From the NCBI RefSeq assembly GCF_022565475.1, contig NZ_JAIUMR010000010.1, positions 43,733 through 107,732 of the forward strand: 64,000 nt of DNA, written 5' to 3'. Both the position numbers and the translations under genes were made by a program. Positions 18,425 to 27,606 of this stretch are shown here, one piece after another. Positions within the stretch are counted from its first letter, which is position 1, and the number at the start of each line of letters is the position of its first letter. A model generated the notes under the pieces. The model saw only the letters and a program-made list of their open reading frames with translations. It was not told the origin of the DNA and did no database searches. This stretch comes from Aliidiomarina sp. (GTDB lineage: Bacteria; Pseudomonadota; Gammaproteobacteria; Enterobacterales; Alteromonadaceae).

Positions 18425-20203
18425 ATGAGTGAATATCGTGTAGCGCTACAGGACATGAACTTTGTTCTGTTCGATGTACTGAATATTGCCGATGACTGGG
18501 CCAATATGGACCAATTAAGCGATGTCATTGATGCTGACACAGCAAAGGCAATCCTTGATGAGGCTGCAAAATTAACCTCGACCTTGATTGCGCCGAACGC
18601 GCGAGCAGCTGACGAAGAAGGGATTCATTTTAAAGATGGCGTCGTCACGACTCCACAAGGATATAAAGAACAGTTTAAGCAGCTTGCCGAAGGCGGTTGG
18701 GTCGGTGTGACGGCTAATCCTGAATACGGCGGTATGGGCATGCCGAAAATTCTCTCTGCGCAGTACGAAGAAATGATGTGTGCCGCAGATATCTCGTTTT
18801 CACTGTATTCTGGTTTAACGGCTGGCGCCATCATGGCGATGGACTTGCACGCCAGTGACGACTTGAAAGACCAATATTTGCCACGCATGGTGTCAGGCGA
18901 ATGGACAGGCACTATGTGTCTCACCGAACCACATGCAGGTACTGATTTGGGAATTATTCGCACGAAAGCAGTTCCTGCTGAAGACGGTAGCTTCGCTATC
19001 ACCGGAACCAAAATCTTTATCACCGGCGGCGAACATGACTTGACCGATAACATTATTCACCTAGTCCTCGCGAAATTGCCCGATGCACCAGCCGGAACGA
19101 AAGGAATTTCATTGTTTCTAGTGCCGAAATTCCTAGTCAATGCAGACGGCACTCTTGGCGAGCGCAATGCGGCAGTTGCCGGCTCGGTTGAACATAAAAT
19201 GGGTATTCACGCCTCAGCCACGTGCGTGATGAACTTTGATGGCGCGAAAGGTTGGTTAATTGGTGAGCCACACCGCGGTTTAGCGGCTATGTTTACCATG
19301 ATGAACTATGAGCGCTTAGGTGTAGGGATTCAGGGCCTCGGAGCAGCTGTTCGCTCCTATGGTACCGCATTGGATTATGCCTTAGACCGTCGCCAAGGTC
19401 GCGGAGCGAAGGCGACTGTTGATCAAAGTGCAGAAGCCGATCCACTTTTAGTCCATGGCGACGTTCGTCGGATGCTGCTGACCATGAAAGCTTTTGTTGA
19501 AGGTGGTCGCGCTTTTTCTAGCTACGTCGGTCAACAGCTCGATCGGGCAAAATATGCGAACACGGCCGAGGAACGAGCGGCCGCTGAAGCGCAGGTACAA
19601 TTATTAACTCCGGTGGCGAAAGCATTTTTAACGGATACCGGCTTAGAAGCGACTATTGCTGGACAACAGGTGCTCGGTGGTCATGGCTATGTGCGTGAAT
19701 GGGGTCAAGAGCAACTCGTTCGAGATTGTCGCATCGCGCAAATCTATGAAGGTACAAATGGTATTCAAGCGCTCGACTTATTGGGGCGTAAAGTCGTTGG
19801 TTCGGGTGGTAAATTATTGTTGCCGTTAGGCGCCGAAATCAAACAGTTCCTCGAGCAAGACCCGGGGCAATGGGGAGCAGAGTTTAAGCAGTTGGCGCAG
19901 GGTTTATCAGAACTTGAACGCGTCTCGAAAGATGTCATCACTGGTTTCCAGAATGATGAGAATCTCATTAATAGCGTTGCTGTCGATTACTTGAATTTGC
20001 TTGGTTACGTGGCGTTTGGTTATTTATGGCTGAGAATGGCGAAAGCTGCGGAAGCTAAACCTGAACTCGGTGTATTTGCAACCGGCAAGGTAAAAACAGC
20101 AAAATTCTACTTTGCGAAGCTATTCCCTCGTGTGCAGGGGCACGTTGCTGCAATCGACGCTGGTGCTGATTGCTTATTTGAGTTTGCTCAAGACGAGTTC
20201 TAA
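18425..20203 (+). CDS. Acyl-CoA dehydrogenase, DmdC/FadE5-like
   Basis: This 592-residue FAD enzyme oxidises the alpha-beta bond of an acyl-CoA. Domain order is a short N-terminal helix region, Acyl-CoA_dh_N (TANPEYGGMGMP), the middle domain (MCLTEPHAGTDLG; ITGTKIFITGGEHD), the C-terminal helical domain with DCRIAQIYEGTNGIQALDLLG, and an extra C-terminal helical extension typical of the 590-600-residue subgroup. Members are often annotated as 3-methylmercaptopropionyl-CoA dehydrogenase (DmdC, dimethylsulfoniopropionate breakdown), but others act on fatty acyl-CoAs. No other dmd genes are nearby, so the substrate is undetermined. It is a single gene with a good GGGAG site before the ATG and a strong terminator behind. 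Confidence 0.85.
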   Translation: MSEYRVALQDMNFVLFDVLNIADDWANMDQLSDVIDADTAKAILDEAAKLTSTLIAPNARAADEEGIHFKDGVVTTPQGYKEQFKQLAEGGWVGVTANPEYGGMGMPKILSAQYEEMMCAADISFSLYSGLTAGAIMAMDLHASDDLKDQYLPRMVSGEWTGTMCLTEPHAGTDLGIIRTKAVPAEDGSFAITGTKIFITGGEHDLTDNIIHLVLAKLPDAPAGTKGISLFLVPKFLVNADGTLGERNAAVAGSVEHKMGIHASATCVMNFDGAKGWLIGEPHRGLAAMFTMMNYERLGVGIQGLGAAVRSYGTALDYALDRRQGRGAKATVDQSAEADPLLVHGDVRRMLLTMKAFVEGGRAFSSYVGQQLDRAKYANTAEERAAAEAQVQLLTPVAKAFLTDTGLEATIAGQQVLGGHGYVREWGQEQLVRDCRIAQIYEGTNGIQALDLLGRKVVGSGGKLLLPLGAEIKQFLEQDPGQWGAEFKQLAQGLSELERVSKDVITGFQNDENLINSVAVDYLNLLGYVAFGYLWLRMAKAAEAKPELGVFATGKVKTAKFYFAKLFPRVQGHVAAIDAGADCLFEFAQDEF

Positions 20204-20230
20204 ACGCTGCAGATCGTACCTGATGAAAGA

Positions 20231-20262
20231 AAACCCCAATTACCCAATAATTGGGGTTTTTT
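20231..20262 (+). terminator. Strong terminator after acyl-CoA dehydrogenase
   Basis: A perfect 12-bp stem (20231-20242 with 20248-20259) with a five-base loop CCCAA runs into a T-rich stretch. This is a classical intrinsic terminator 28 bases after the acyl-CoA dehydrogenase stop, and it isolates that gene from the next. Confidence 0.92.
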
Positions 20263-20320
20263 GTTGTTTCACGGTTATAGTTGACGTATGTTGAGATGAA
20301 AGAGTTCAGAGTTATTAAAG

Positions 20321-21745
20321 ATGATGGCCGAGAGCGAAAAATCAACTCAACTAGTTAAAAACACTGATGTATTTCAATTAACCTTGCTAAGGGCTCTGGT
20401 GCTGAGCGTGGTTTGGGTGTTGCTATGGCGCTTCTCTGCCATACTCGAATATGCCCCATATGCCAGTATCTGGTATCCACCTGCCGGCCTCACGTTTGCG
20501 GCACTCATTGTTTACGGTTGGCGGACTATTCTGCTGATTACGCCAATTGCCTTTCTGATGAACTACTGGCTAACCCACATGTATGAGCTCTCGCCACCTG
20601 CCGGAGAACTCTTCTATCATAGTGCTTTGTTTGCGATTGCGCACATTTCAGCGTACGCGATAGGCGCTCTGTTTTTGCGTCAGTTTATTCGCTTGCAAGT
20701 CATTCAGACCCTTCCAGGGTTTGTCATGGGCTTTGTTTTAATGGGAGCAGTGACCGCATTACTAGCATCGTTCTTCGGTAGCCAAGTGCTGTTGACGACG
20801 GGACTTATCACTGTTTTTGATTTATACGAAGTTTGGTTGCCTTGGTGGATTGGCGATTTGGTCGGTGTTTTGGTGCTTTCTCCATTGTTTGTCGGCATTA
20901 TGTTTTGGCGCAGTGCGCTTTATTCTGTATGGCAACGACGTTTACGTTTTAGTACTTTTGAGTCAAGCGCTTATCAATACGGTTTGAAAGTTGGTTATAC
21001 CGTTGCCGGTGTTTTCGTTCTATCGCTGTTCATTTGGTGGTTTCAACGCCCAGAAATTGCATTTTTATTTTTCTTTTTTGTGTTGCCGCAAATGTGGATT
21101 GCCTACACCGAATCGGCATTTCGCTCGGCGCTGAGTTTAGCGATTTTAAGTCTGGCGATGGCTCTTGGTTTGTTTTTATTCCGCATCGGTGAAAGCGCAC
21201 TCATCGTTCAGTTCGCTATTTCGGTCATTGCCGCCAGTGTCTACTTCAGCATTGCGGTGCCAGCGATGTTAGCCGAGCGTGAGCGCTCGCAATATCAGCC
21301 TTATTTAGATCATTTGACGAAAGTAGCGAGCCGAACTTACTTTCTTGAAGTAGGGCGCGATGAAATAGATCGTGCGTCGTATCATGGATATCCGGTTGCT
21401 TTAGCCATTGTCGATATCGATAACTTTCGGAATATTCAATATTCAGCAGGCCATGAAGTCGCAGACAGGCTATTGCAGAAAGTCTCCGAAAGTCTGCAAG
21501 GACATTTGCGGCACTCGGATATCTTAGCCCGCGGACGGGGTGCTACTTTTCTGCTTTTAATGCCGGATACAACCAAGGAACATGCTGAACGAGCGCTCAA
21601 TCAAATGCTAACCAGCTTGCACTACTTGAACATACCGCAGCTCACCTTTGCTATGGAGTTGCAGTCGGCGACGGTTGAGATTGACACGGATGAGAGCATC
21701 GAAGGCGCTCTTGATCGCGCAGCGAGTCAACTCAACCCGCGCTGA
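20321..21745 (+). CDS. MASE1 membrane sensor with degenerate GGDEF domain
   Basis: The first 310 or so residues hold about eight hydrophobic segments and look like a MASE1 sensory domain (ASIWYPPAGLTFAALI near residue 50). The C-terminal part (about 325-474) has the GGDEF fold: it keeps LTKVASRTYF and VDIDNFRNIQYSAGHEVADRLL. At the catalytic signature, however, residues 404-410 read RGRGATF where active cyclases have R-Y-G-G-D-E-F, so both acidic residues are missing. The N-D pair of the second motif is also changed. It is therefore unlikely to synthesise cyclic di-GMP and may instead bind a nucleotide or a partner. A single gene, convergent with rlmD. Confidence 0.85.
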   Translation: MMAESEKSTQLVKNTDVFQLTLLRALVLSVVWVLLWRFSAILEYAPYASIWYPPAGLTFAALIVYGWRTILLITPIAFLMNYWLTHMYELSPPAGELFYHSALFAIAHISAYAIGALFLRQFIRLQVIQTLPGFVMGFVLMGAVTALLASFFGSQVLLTTGLITVFDLYEVWLPWWIGDLVGVLVLSPLFVGIMFWRSALYSVWQRRLRFSTFESSAYQYGLKVGYTVAGVFVLSLFIWWFQRPEIAFLFFFFVLPQMWIAYTESAFRSALSLAILSLAMALGLFLFRIGESALIVQFAISVIAASVYFSIAVPAMLAERERSQYQPYLDHLTKVASRTYFLEVGRDEIDRASYHGYPVALAIVDIDNFRNIQYSAGHEVADRLLQKVSESLQGHLRHSDILARGRGATFLLLMPDTTKEHAERALNQMLTSLHYLNIPQLTFAMELQSATVEIDTDESIEGALDRAASQLNPR

Positions 21746-21769
21746 GCGTGTAAATGCTGAATGTCTAAA

Positions 21770-23200
21770 TTAACTGCGCTTAAATAAAATCATCGTTTCG
21801 CTATGTGCTGTTTGCGGAAACATATCCATAACACCATAACGTTCGATTTCATAGCCTTGTGCAACTAACTCAGCAGCATCCCGAGCGAGGGTAGCAGGGT
21901 TGCACGACACATAGAGAATCCGCTTTGTATTTAATTCGGTGATTTGACGGCAAATATCGATGGCGCCCGTGCGCGGCGGATCGAGGAGAATAAAGTCATA
22001 ACTTTGACTTGCCCAGCGCGCTTTACTGAGCGGCTGCTGGAGGTCACTGGCAATAAACTCAGCATTACTTATTCGATTCAGTGCTGCGTTACTTGTTGCT
22101 CGGTGAACTTGTTCGGTTACACCTTCTACGCCGGTCATCTTTTTTACATGTCGTGCTAATGGCAAGGTGAAGTTACCGAAGCCACAAAATAAGTCTAAAC
22201 CAACTTCATCGGGTTGCGGTTGCAACCAGTCCATCGCTTGCGCGACCATTTGTTGATTAATCACCGCATTGACTTGGAGAAAGTCGTGCGCCTGAAACTC
22301 CAATTTAATGTCGCTGATTGAATACATGAGCGGGAGCAACTGAGCTGAGTCCAACTGTCGATAACGCAATGACTTCTTGCTCTTATCTGTACTTTCAGCG
22401 AAAACAACCGTCACGCGATGTTGTTGTGAAAACTCGCGCCAAGATCTTTCATCATGGGCGCTGAGAGCTCGCAATAGCCTGACCAGAATCCGAGGCTGTG
22501 GCTCTGCTGCGATAAGCTCAACATGGCCAATATGGGCGCGTCCTTGTAATTGCGGCAAGAATGCTTGCAACTGTGGTAACAAAGGTTGCAGCTCTGCGCA
22601 CAAAACAGGGCAATGATGAATCGCAATTATTTGCTTTGAGTCGCGCGCGCGAAACCCAGCGGAAAATTTTTGCGAACGTGTTTCCGTCAATGCGAGTCGA
22701 GCTTTGCGTCGATAGCCATATTCAGCGGCAACTAATGGCGTGTCTTGCTCTGGCAGAGGAAGTACCGCACGGGTTTCAGTCTGATGTTGTAGTTGTTCTT
22801 GGGTGATTTTTTGCTTGAATTTGACTTGCTCATCGGCAGCAAGATGCTGCAACGAACAACCTCCACAGACAGAAAAGTATTCGCAATGTGGCGGACGGCG
22901 ATGTGGTGAAGCGACTTTTATGGTGCTTGCCAGTCCTTCATTGAACCGACTATGACTGGCACTAATTTGGACATTCACTTGTTCGCCTGGTAAAGCACCT
23001 GCAATAAACGTGACTTTACCATGCTGATCTTTTGCAACGCCGCGACCGTCGTGACTTAAGCGCTCGACAGTTAGTGTGGATATACTGTCTGGATTGCTTT
23101 CAACAGAAGAACGTGACTGCTCTATGGGTTGGCGCTCACGCTTTTTCGCTTTTGCTTTTTCACGTTTTTCTTTCAAATGACGGTCGAACAAGGATGCCAT
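21770..23200 (-). CDS. rlmD: 23S rRNA (uracil-1939-C5) methyltransferase RlmD
   Basis: RlmD (RumA) methylates U1939 of 23S rRNA using S-adenosylmethionine. The 476-residue protein has a basic N-terminus (KREKAKAKKRERQ), a TRAM domain (VERLSHDGRGVAK; about 45-100), the [4Fe-4S] cysteines in CEYFSVCGGCSLQH, and a C-terminal methyltransferase with GLDLFCGFGNFTLPLA, LLDPPRTGA and the catalytic cysteine of ILYVSCNPATLARD. It is longer than E. coli RlmD (433), mostly through the basic N-terminal extension. In E. coli it precedes relA; relA is not found here. Confidence 0.95.
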   Translation of the reverse strand: MASLFDRHLKEKREKAKAKKRERQPIEQSRSSVESNPDSISTLTVERLSHDGRGVAKDQHGKVTFIAGALPGEQVNVQISASHSRFNEGLASTIKVASPHRRPPHCEYFSVCGGCSLQHLAADEQVKFKQKITQEQLQHQTETRAVLPLPEQDTPLVAAEYGYRRKARLALTETRSQKFSAGFRARDSKQIIAIHHCPVLCAELQPLLPQLQAFLPQLQGRAHIGHVELIAAEPQPRILVRLLRALSAHDERSWREFSQQHRVTVVFAESTDKSKKSLRYRQLDSAQLLPLMYSISDIKLEFQAHDFLQVNAVINQQMVAQAMDWLQPQPDEVGLDLFCGFGNFTLPLARHVKKMTGVEGVTEQVHRATSNAALNRISNAEFIASDLQQPLSKARWASQSYDFILLDPPRTGAIDICRQITELNTKRILYVSCNPATLARDAAELVAQGYEIERYGVMDMFPQTAHSETMILFKRS

Positions 23201-23347
23201 AACAAGCTCTCATACAAAGACGTAAGCTTCTAGTTTACCATTAATTAACCTTTCGGTTTCCAATTCTTGTGCTATCTTTAATAACGTATTAGAAACAAGC
23301 ATTTCCTTTATTCGAATAAACGTTTAATTCTTAACAAGGAGTAGACA

Positions 23348-23527
23348 ATGGGGGTCGAAGTGAGCGGATTACTAGGACTGATTGTTTTAATTTTAAATAT
23401 TTATGCGATTGTTAAAACGGTTCAAAGTGGTGCAGGAACAGGCTCGAAGGTACTGTGGATTGTTTTAATTATTTTACTGCCAGTTATTGGTTTTATTCTT
23501 TGGTTTTTACTCGGGCCGAAAGGCTGA
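23348..23527 (+). CDS. Small two-helix membrane protein, PLDc_N-like
   Basis: This 59-residue membrane protein starts at an ATG preceded by AAGGAG at the right distance (six bases). It has two hydrophobic helices (LLGLIVLILNIYAIVK and VLWIVLIILLPVIGFILWFL) joined by a short polar loop, and ends in LLGPKG. This matches the PLDc_N family of short proteins, which resemble the N-terminus of cardiolipin synthases. The role of the free-standing proteins is not known. A strong terminator follows 14 bases after the stop. It is transcribed alone, between rlmD (divergent) and putA (convergent). Confidence 0.85.
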   Translation: MGVEVSGLLGLIVLILNIYAIVKTVQSGAGTGSKVLWIVLIILLPVIGFILWFLLGPKG

Positions 23528-23540
23528 CATTGCTCGTGAT

Positions 23541-23572
23541 AAAAAGGCCGCTTCACTTGAAGCGGCCTTTTT
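23541..23572. terminator. Bidirectional terminator between small gene and putA
   Basis: A long stem pairs 23541-23555 with 23558-23572 (in practice a loop of about four bases). It begins with A5 and ends with T5, so it can act for the small membrane protein gene on the plus strand and putA on the minus strand. It lies six bases from the putA stop codon. Confidence 0.92.
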
Positions 23573-23577
23573 GTTGG

Positions 23578-26500
23578 TTAGTCACCCAGTGACAAGAGTG
23601 TCGCATTACCGCCAACGGCAGTAATATTGTCGGTAAATGTCTTTTCGGTCATGAACGCATAGAGGTAGTGTGGACCACCGGCTTTCGGCCCGGTACCAGA
23701 CAATCCTCGGCCACCGAACGGTTGCACACCAACGACAGCACCCACTTGGTTGCGATTGATGTAAACGTTACCAACTTGAATGCGCTTAGCGATATCGTAG
23801 GCAAATGATTCATTCCGGCTATGAATACCAAACGTTAAGCCAAAGCCGGTATTATTGATATCGGCCACCACTTGATCCAAGTTATCACGCTGGAAGCGAA
23901 TAACATGCAGGATTGGTCCGAAGTTTTCACGGTGTAACTGGTTAATTGAATCGATTTCGATCGCTGTTGGCGTGACGAACGTGCCGCCATTGGTATAGTC
24001 CGGCATTGGCGCTTCGGCAAGTAATTTACCAACATGCTGAATATCAATAATGTGCTGCTCTAGGTTGGTCTTGGCAACACCGTCAATGACTGGACCAACA
24101 TCGGTTTTGTGATCAATCGGGTCACCAACTAATAGTTCTTGCATCGCACCTTTGAGCAATTCAATGACGCGGTCGGCAACATCATCCTGAATATACAGAA
24201 CACGCAATGCAGAACAGCGTTGACCGGCGCTCTTGAATGCGCTGCCAACGATGTCGGTGACGGCTTGTTCAGGTAATGCGGTCGAGTCAACCAGCATTGC
24301 GTTCTGGCCGCCAGTCTCGGCGATCAATGGCACCAAAGCACCAGTGCGCGCAGCTAGAGCGCGGTTAATGGCTTGTGCAGTGTTGGTCGAACCGGTGAAA
24401 CACACACCAGCAATTTCATCTTGGCTGACTAAGAAGGAGCCGACTTCCGCACCTTTACCCGGCAGGAATTGCAATACATCGCCAGGAATACCCGCTTCAA
24501 GCGCAAGTTGCACCGCACGATAAGCGACTAAACCGGTTTGCTCCGCCGGTTTAGCGATGACGCAGTTACCGGTGGCTAATGCTGCAGTCACTTGGCCTAA
24601 GAAAATCGCCAATGGGAAGTTCCAAGGACTGATACAAATAAATGTACCGCGGCCCTGAACAAACAGCTCATTAGTTTCACCTGTTGGACCCGGTAGTTTC
24701 TCGCCGGCACCCATTAGCTTGCGTGCTTGAATGGCGTAGTAGCGACAGAAATCAACCGCTTCGCGCACTTCGTCGATACCATCTTGCAAGGTTTTTCCGG
24801 CTTCGAGAGTACAAAGCGCGATTAATTCGTGCAGATTTTCTTCGAGCAAGTCAGCGAGTTTTTCTAGTGCTTCGGCACGGATATTGACGTCCGTATTCGT
24901 CCACCGCGAATAGGCTTGGTTCGCCGTTTGCAAGGCTTGAGCGGCAAGCTCTGTATCGGCCCAGCCGATTGTACCGATTTGATGCGTACTTTGTTGTGGT
25001 GAGGTCACACCGACACGTTGAATCGTTTCAACGAGTTTCCCGTTAACAATTGGACCACCTTGCCACTGATTATTCTGGAAGCTGCGAACCTTATGGAAGA
25101 ATTCAGCACCCTGAGACTCAATATTCATGTTTAACCCCAGTGAATTTTTGCGTTGGCCGAAGATCTGTGTCGGCAATGGAATTTGGTCATTGGCTAAGCT
25201 CGGCTTTTTGCGCAGGTTTAGCAATGGATACTCGACCAGACTTTCAATGGGCACCGAAGGGTCAAGTAATTTGTGAACGAACGAGCTATTTGCACCATTC
25301 TCGAGGAGTCGGCGAACCAAGTAGGGCAGTAACTCTTTATGGGCACCAACAGGTGCATAAATCCGTACGGTCTTACCTGGATTCTTCAATAAGAACTCAT
25401 CGTATAAGTCTTTGCCCATGCCGTGTAAGCGCTGGAACTCATAGCGACGATCGCCCGCTAAATGTTGAATGCTGACAATCGTTTGCGCATTGTGAGTGGC
25501 AAACTGAGGATAAATCTGGCCATTGGTATCGGCGCTTAACAAGTACCGTGCGCAGGCCATATAGGACACATCTGTGCTGGCCTTGCGGGTAAAGACTGGA
25601 TAGCCGGGTAAACCGAGCTGCTGGCAATGTTTTATTTCGGTATCCCAGTAAGCACCTTTCACCAGACGCACCGGAATCTCGTCGCCGCCATCTTTGGCCA
25701 GAGCATTAATCCAACATAAAACTGGTAGCGCGCGTTTTGAATAGGCTTGGACCACTAAACCAAAATAGGGCCAATCTTTGCAGACACCGCTGCGATAAAC
25801 TTTCTCAAATAATTCGAGCGAGAGTTCAAGGCGATCCATTTCTTCAGCGTCGATACTGACACCAACATTGGCTTGTTTTGCCAACGTAATAAGGTCAGTC
25901 AATGTCGCTGCAAGTTCACTCAGTACACGCTCTCGATTTGCAACTTCATAACGAGGGTGCAAAGCCGACAGTTTGATCGAGATAGTCGGACGCGGGACAT
26001 TTGGGTTGTTGAACGACTCTCGACCCACACGCTGAATTGAATTTACATAGGCTTGCTTATAGCGCTCGGCGTCTTTGCTCGTTAATGCGGCCTCGCCAAG
26101 CATATCGTAGGAGTGGGTATAACCGTCGTCACGGTTTTTGCGACTATTCTTTAACGCTTCATCAATCGTGCGGCCAAGAACGAATTGCTTACCCATCAGC
26201 TTCATCGCTTGATAGGTTGCTGTGCGCACCATTGGTTCGCCGATGCGCTTGACCAATCGACGGAAACGGGAAACGGCGGTGTCGCGTTGGCGGCCATGCG
26301 GATTAATCACGTTATTCGCGAGATTGAGTCCCCAAGTGCCGGTGTTGACCAAAATCGACTCGCTCTTTTTGCGATAGTCGCTCCAAGCACCTTTACCCAG
26401 TTTGTCTTGAATTAATGAGTCTGCGGTGAAACTGTCAGGAATCCGCAGGAGTGCTTCGGCGAGGCACATCAAAATAATGCCTTCTTCGGTGTCGAGGCTA

Positions 26501-26742
26501 TATTGTTGCAGGAATGCATCAACACCATCGCCACCCTGGGTCTTTTCGCGCACGCGATGGACCAAGTCATGAGCCGAATGAGTTAATGCGTCAATGGTTT
26601 CCTGGTCTTCTGGAACCAATTGAATTAACTCCTCCAAATAGGCATTTTCATCGACTGAATAATTCTCAGTAATTGCCTTGCGCAGCTCAGCTAACTGGCT
26701 CGCCTGATAGTGTGTCGACAACACTTGACTGGCTTTAAACAT
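23578..26742 (-). CDS. putA: Bifunctional proline dehydrogenase / P5C dehydrogenase PutA
   Basis: PutA oxidises proline to glutamate in two steps, passing electrons to quinone (FAD domain) and then to NAD+. The 1054-residue protein begins with the helical arm, followed by the PRODH barrel (about 200-480: ISIKLSALHPRYE, VRLVKGAYWD). The aldehyde dehydrogenase domain (about 560-1040) has LIAETGGQNAM and the catalytic cysteine of SAGQRCSALRV, and ends near PFGGRGLSGTGPKAGG. It lacks the N-terminal ribbon-helix-helix DNA-binding domain that makes E. coli PutA (1320 residues) its own repressor, and also the long C-terminal part. Regulation must therefore differ. AGGAG lies just before the ATG. Confidence 0.95.
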   Translation of the reverse strand: MFKASQVLSTHYQASQLAELRKAITENYSVDENAYLEELIQLVPEDQETIDALTHSAHDLVHRVREKTQGGDGVDAFLQQYSLDTEEGIILMCLAEALLRIPDSFTADSLIQDKLGKGAWSDYRKKSESILVNTGTWGLNLANNVINPHGRQRDTAVSRFRRLVKRIGEPMVRTATYQAMKLMGKQFVLGRTIDEALKNSRKNRDDGYTHSYDMLGEAALTSKDAERYKQAYVNSIQRVGRESFNNPNVPRPTISIKLSALHPRYEVANRERVLSELAATLTDLITLAKQANVGVSIDAEEMDRLELSLELFEKVYRSGVCKDWPYFGLVVQAYSKRALPVLCWINALAKDGGDEIPVRLVKGAYWDTEIKHCQQLGLPGYPVFTRKASTDVSYMACARYLLSADTNGQIYPQFATHNAQTIVSIQHLAGDRRYEFQRLHGMGKDLYDEFLLKNPGKTVRIYAPVGAHKELLPYLVRRLLENGANSSFVHKLLDPSVPIESLVEYPLLNLRKKPSLANDQIPLPTQIFGQRKNSLGLNMNIESQGAEFFHKVRSFQNNQWQGGPIVNGKLVETIQRVGVTSPQQSTHQIGTIGWADTELAAQALQTANQAYSRWTNTDVNIRAEALEKLADLLEENLHELIALCTLEAGKTLQDGIDEVREAVDFCRYYAIQARKLMGAGEKLPGPTGETNELFVQGRGTFICISPWNFPLAIFLGQVTAALATGNCVIAKPAEQTGLVAYRAVQLALEAGIPGDVLQFLPGKGAEVGSFLVSQDEIAGVCFTGSTNTAQAINRALAARTGALVPLIAETGGQNAMLVDSTALPEQAVTDIVGSAFKSAGQRCSALRVLYIQDDVADRVIELLKGAMQELLVGDPIDHKTDVGPVIDGVAKTNLEQHIIDIQHVGKLLAEAPMPDYTNGGTFVTPTAIEIDSINQLHRENFGPILHVIRFQRDNLDQVVADINNTGFGLTFGIHSRNESFAYDIAKRIQVGNVYINRNQVGAVVGVQPFGGRGLSGTGPKAGGPHYLYAFMTEKTFTDNITAVGGNATLLSLGD

Positions 26743-26966
26743 TGCCTCTCCTGTAACCTAAAATCCGGAGTTAACCGGTACTGCGGATCCCCTCGGGACA
26801 TGGCCGCCATTGTATGATTATTTTGCGCCGCGTAAACCCTTGTGTGCACGATTTTTCGACTTTTTCCGGGCACAATGCGGTGAATGCTTGATAACCATCA
26901 AGAAACTTTGTTGACCTAGGTTCAAACGAAGCCGCAGAATAGAACTTTGTTAGGACTGAAATTGGG

Positions 26967-27605
26967 ATGTATTCGATGTCGCAGGACTTCGCTGAAATTG
27001 AGCTTAAGTATCTAATAGAGAAGAATAAAATAAATGACTTGCAGAGCTATCTGAACACCCATTTGTTGCCGCAAACGACATTGCAACTGGCTAATATTTA
27101 CTTTGATACCCGTACTACTGATCTGGGTAACGCCAAAATAGGTTTGCGTATTCGGCGCTGGAATGACCAGTGCGAACAAACGATAAAATTTGCGGGACGT
27201 TCCGCTGGGGCGTTGAGTGAGCGGCCAGAGTATACGGTTCCTTGCACGACTAAAATTCCAAATTTAGCGCTATTCCCGACCGCTATTTGGCCGGAGAATT
27301 GGAACCTAGATTCGCTGCAAGAAGAATTAATTGAACAGTTCCGTACCGACTTTACGCGCCAAAGGTGGTTATTAACGCGTGGCGATTCAGTCGCGGAGGT
27401 GGCCTTAGATCGCGGCATGATTCTGGCGGCTGAGCAAGCTGAAGAAATTGCTGAGCTTGAGGTTGAAATGCAACGCGGTCACCTTGCCGAACTGTTACCT
27501 GCGATTGAACATATTCGTGCCGAATTTTCGCTGTTACCGGGTAGCAAAAGCAAAGCCCAACGTGGCTATGCCTTGTTAGCGCGGAGTCAACGCAAGGAAC
27601 TTTGA
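26967..27605 (+). CDS. ygiF: CYTH-domain inorganic triphosphatase
   Basis: This protein resembles the N-terminal CYTH domain of E. coli YgiF, an inorganic triphosphatase. The CYTH signature of alternating acidic residues and lysine is EIELKYLI near residue 10. Later tunnel residues include IGLRIRRWND, EQTIKFAG and EIAELEVEMQRG. At 212 residues it lacks the C-terminal CHAD domain of E. coli YgiF (433). It is followed after one base by glnE, the same ygiF-glnE pairing as in E. coli. An ATG at 26976 is an alternative start. Confidence 0.85.
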   Translation: MYSMSQDFAEIELKYLIEKNKINDLQSYLNTHLLPQTTLQLANIYFDTRTTDLGNAKIGLRIRRWNDQCEQTIKFAGRSAGALSERPEYTVPCTTKIPNLALFPTAIWPENWNLDSLQEELIEQFRTDFTRQRWLLTRGDSVAEVALDRGMILAAEQAEEIAELEVEMQRGHLAELLPAIEHIRAEFSLLPGSKSKAQRGYALLARSQRKEL

Positions 27606-27606
27606 A

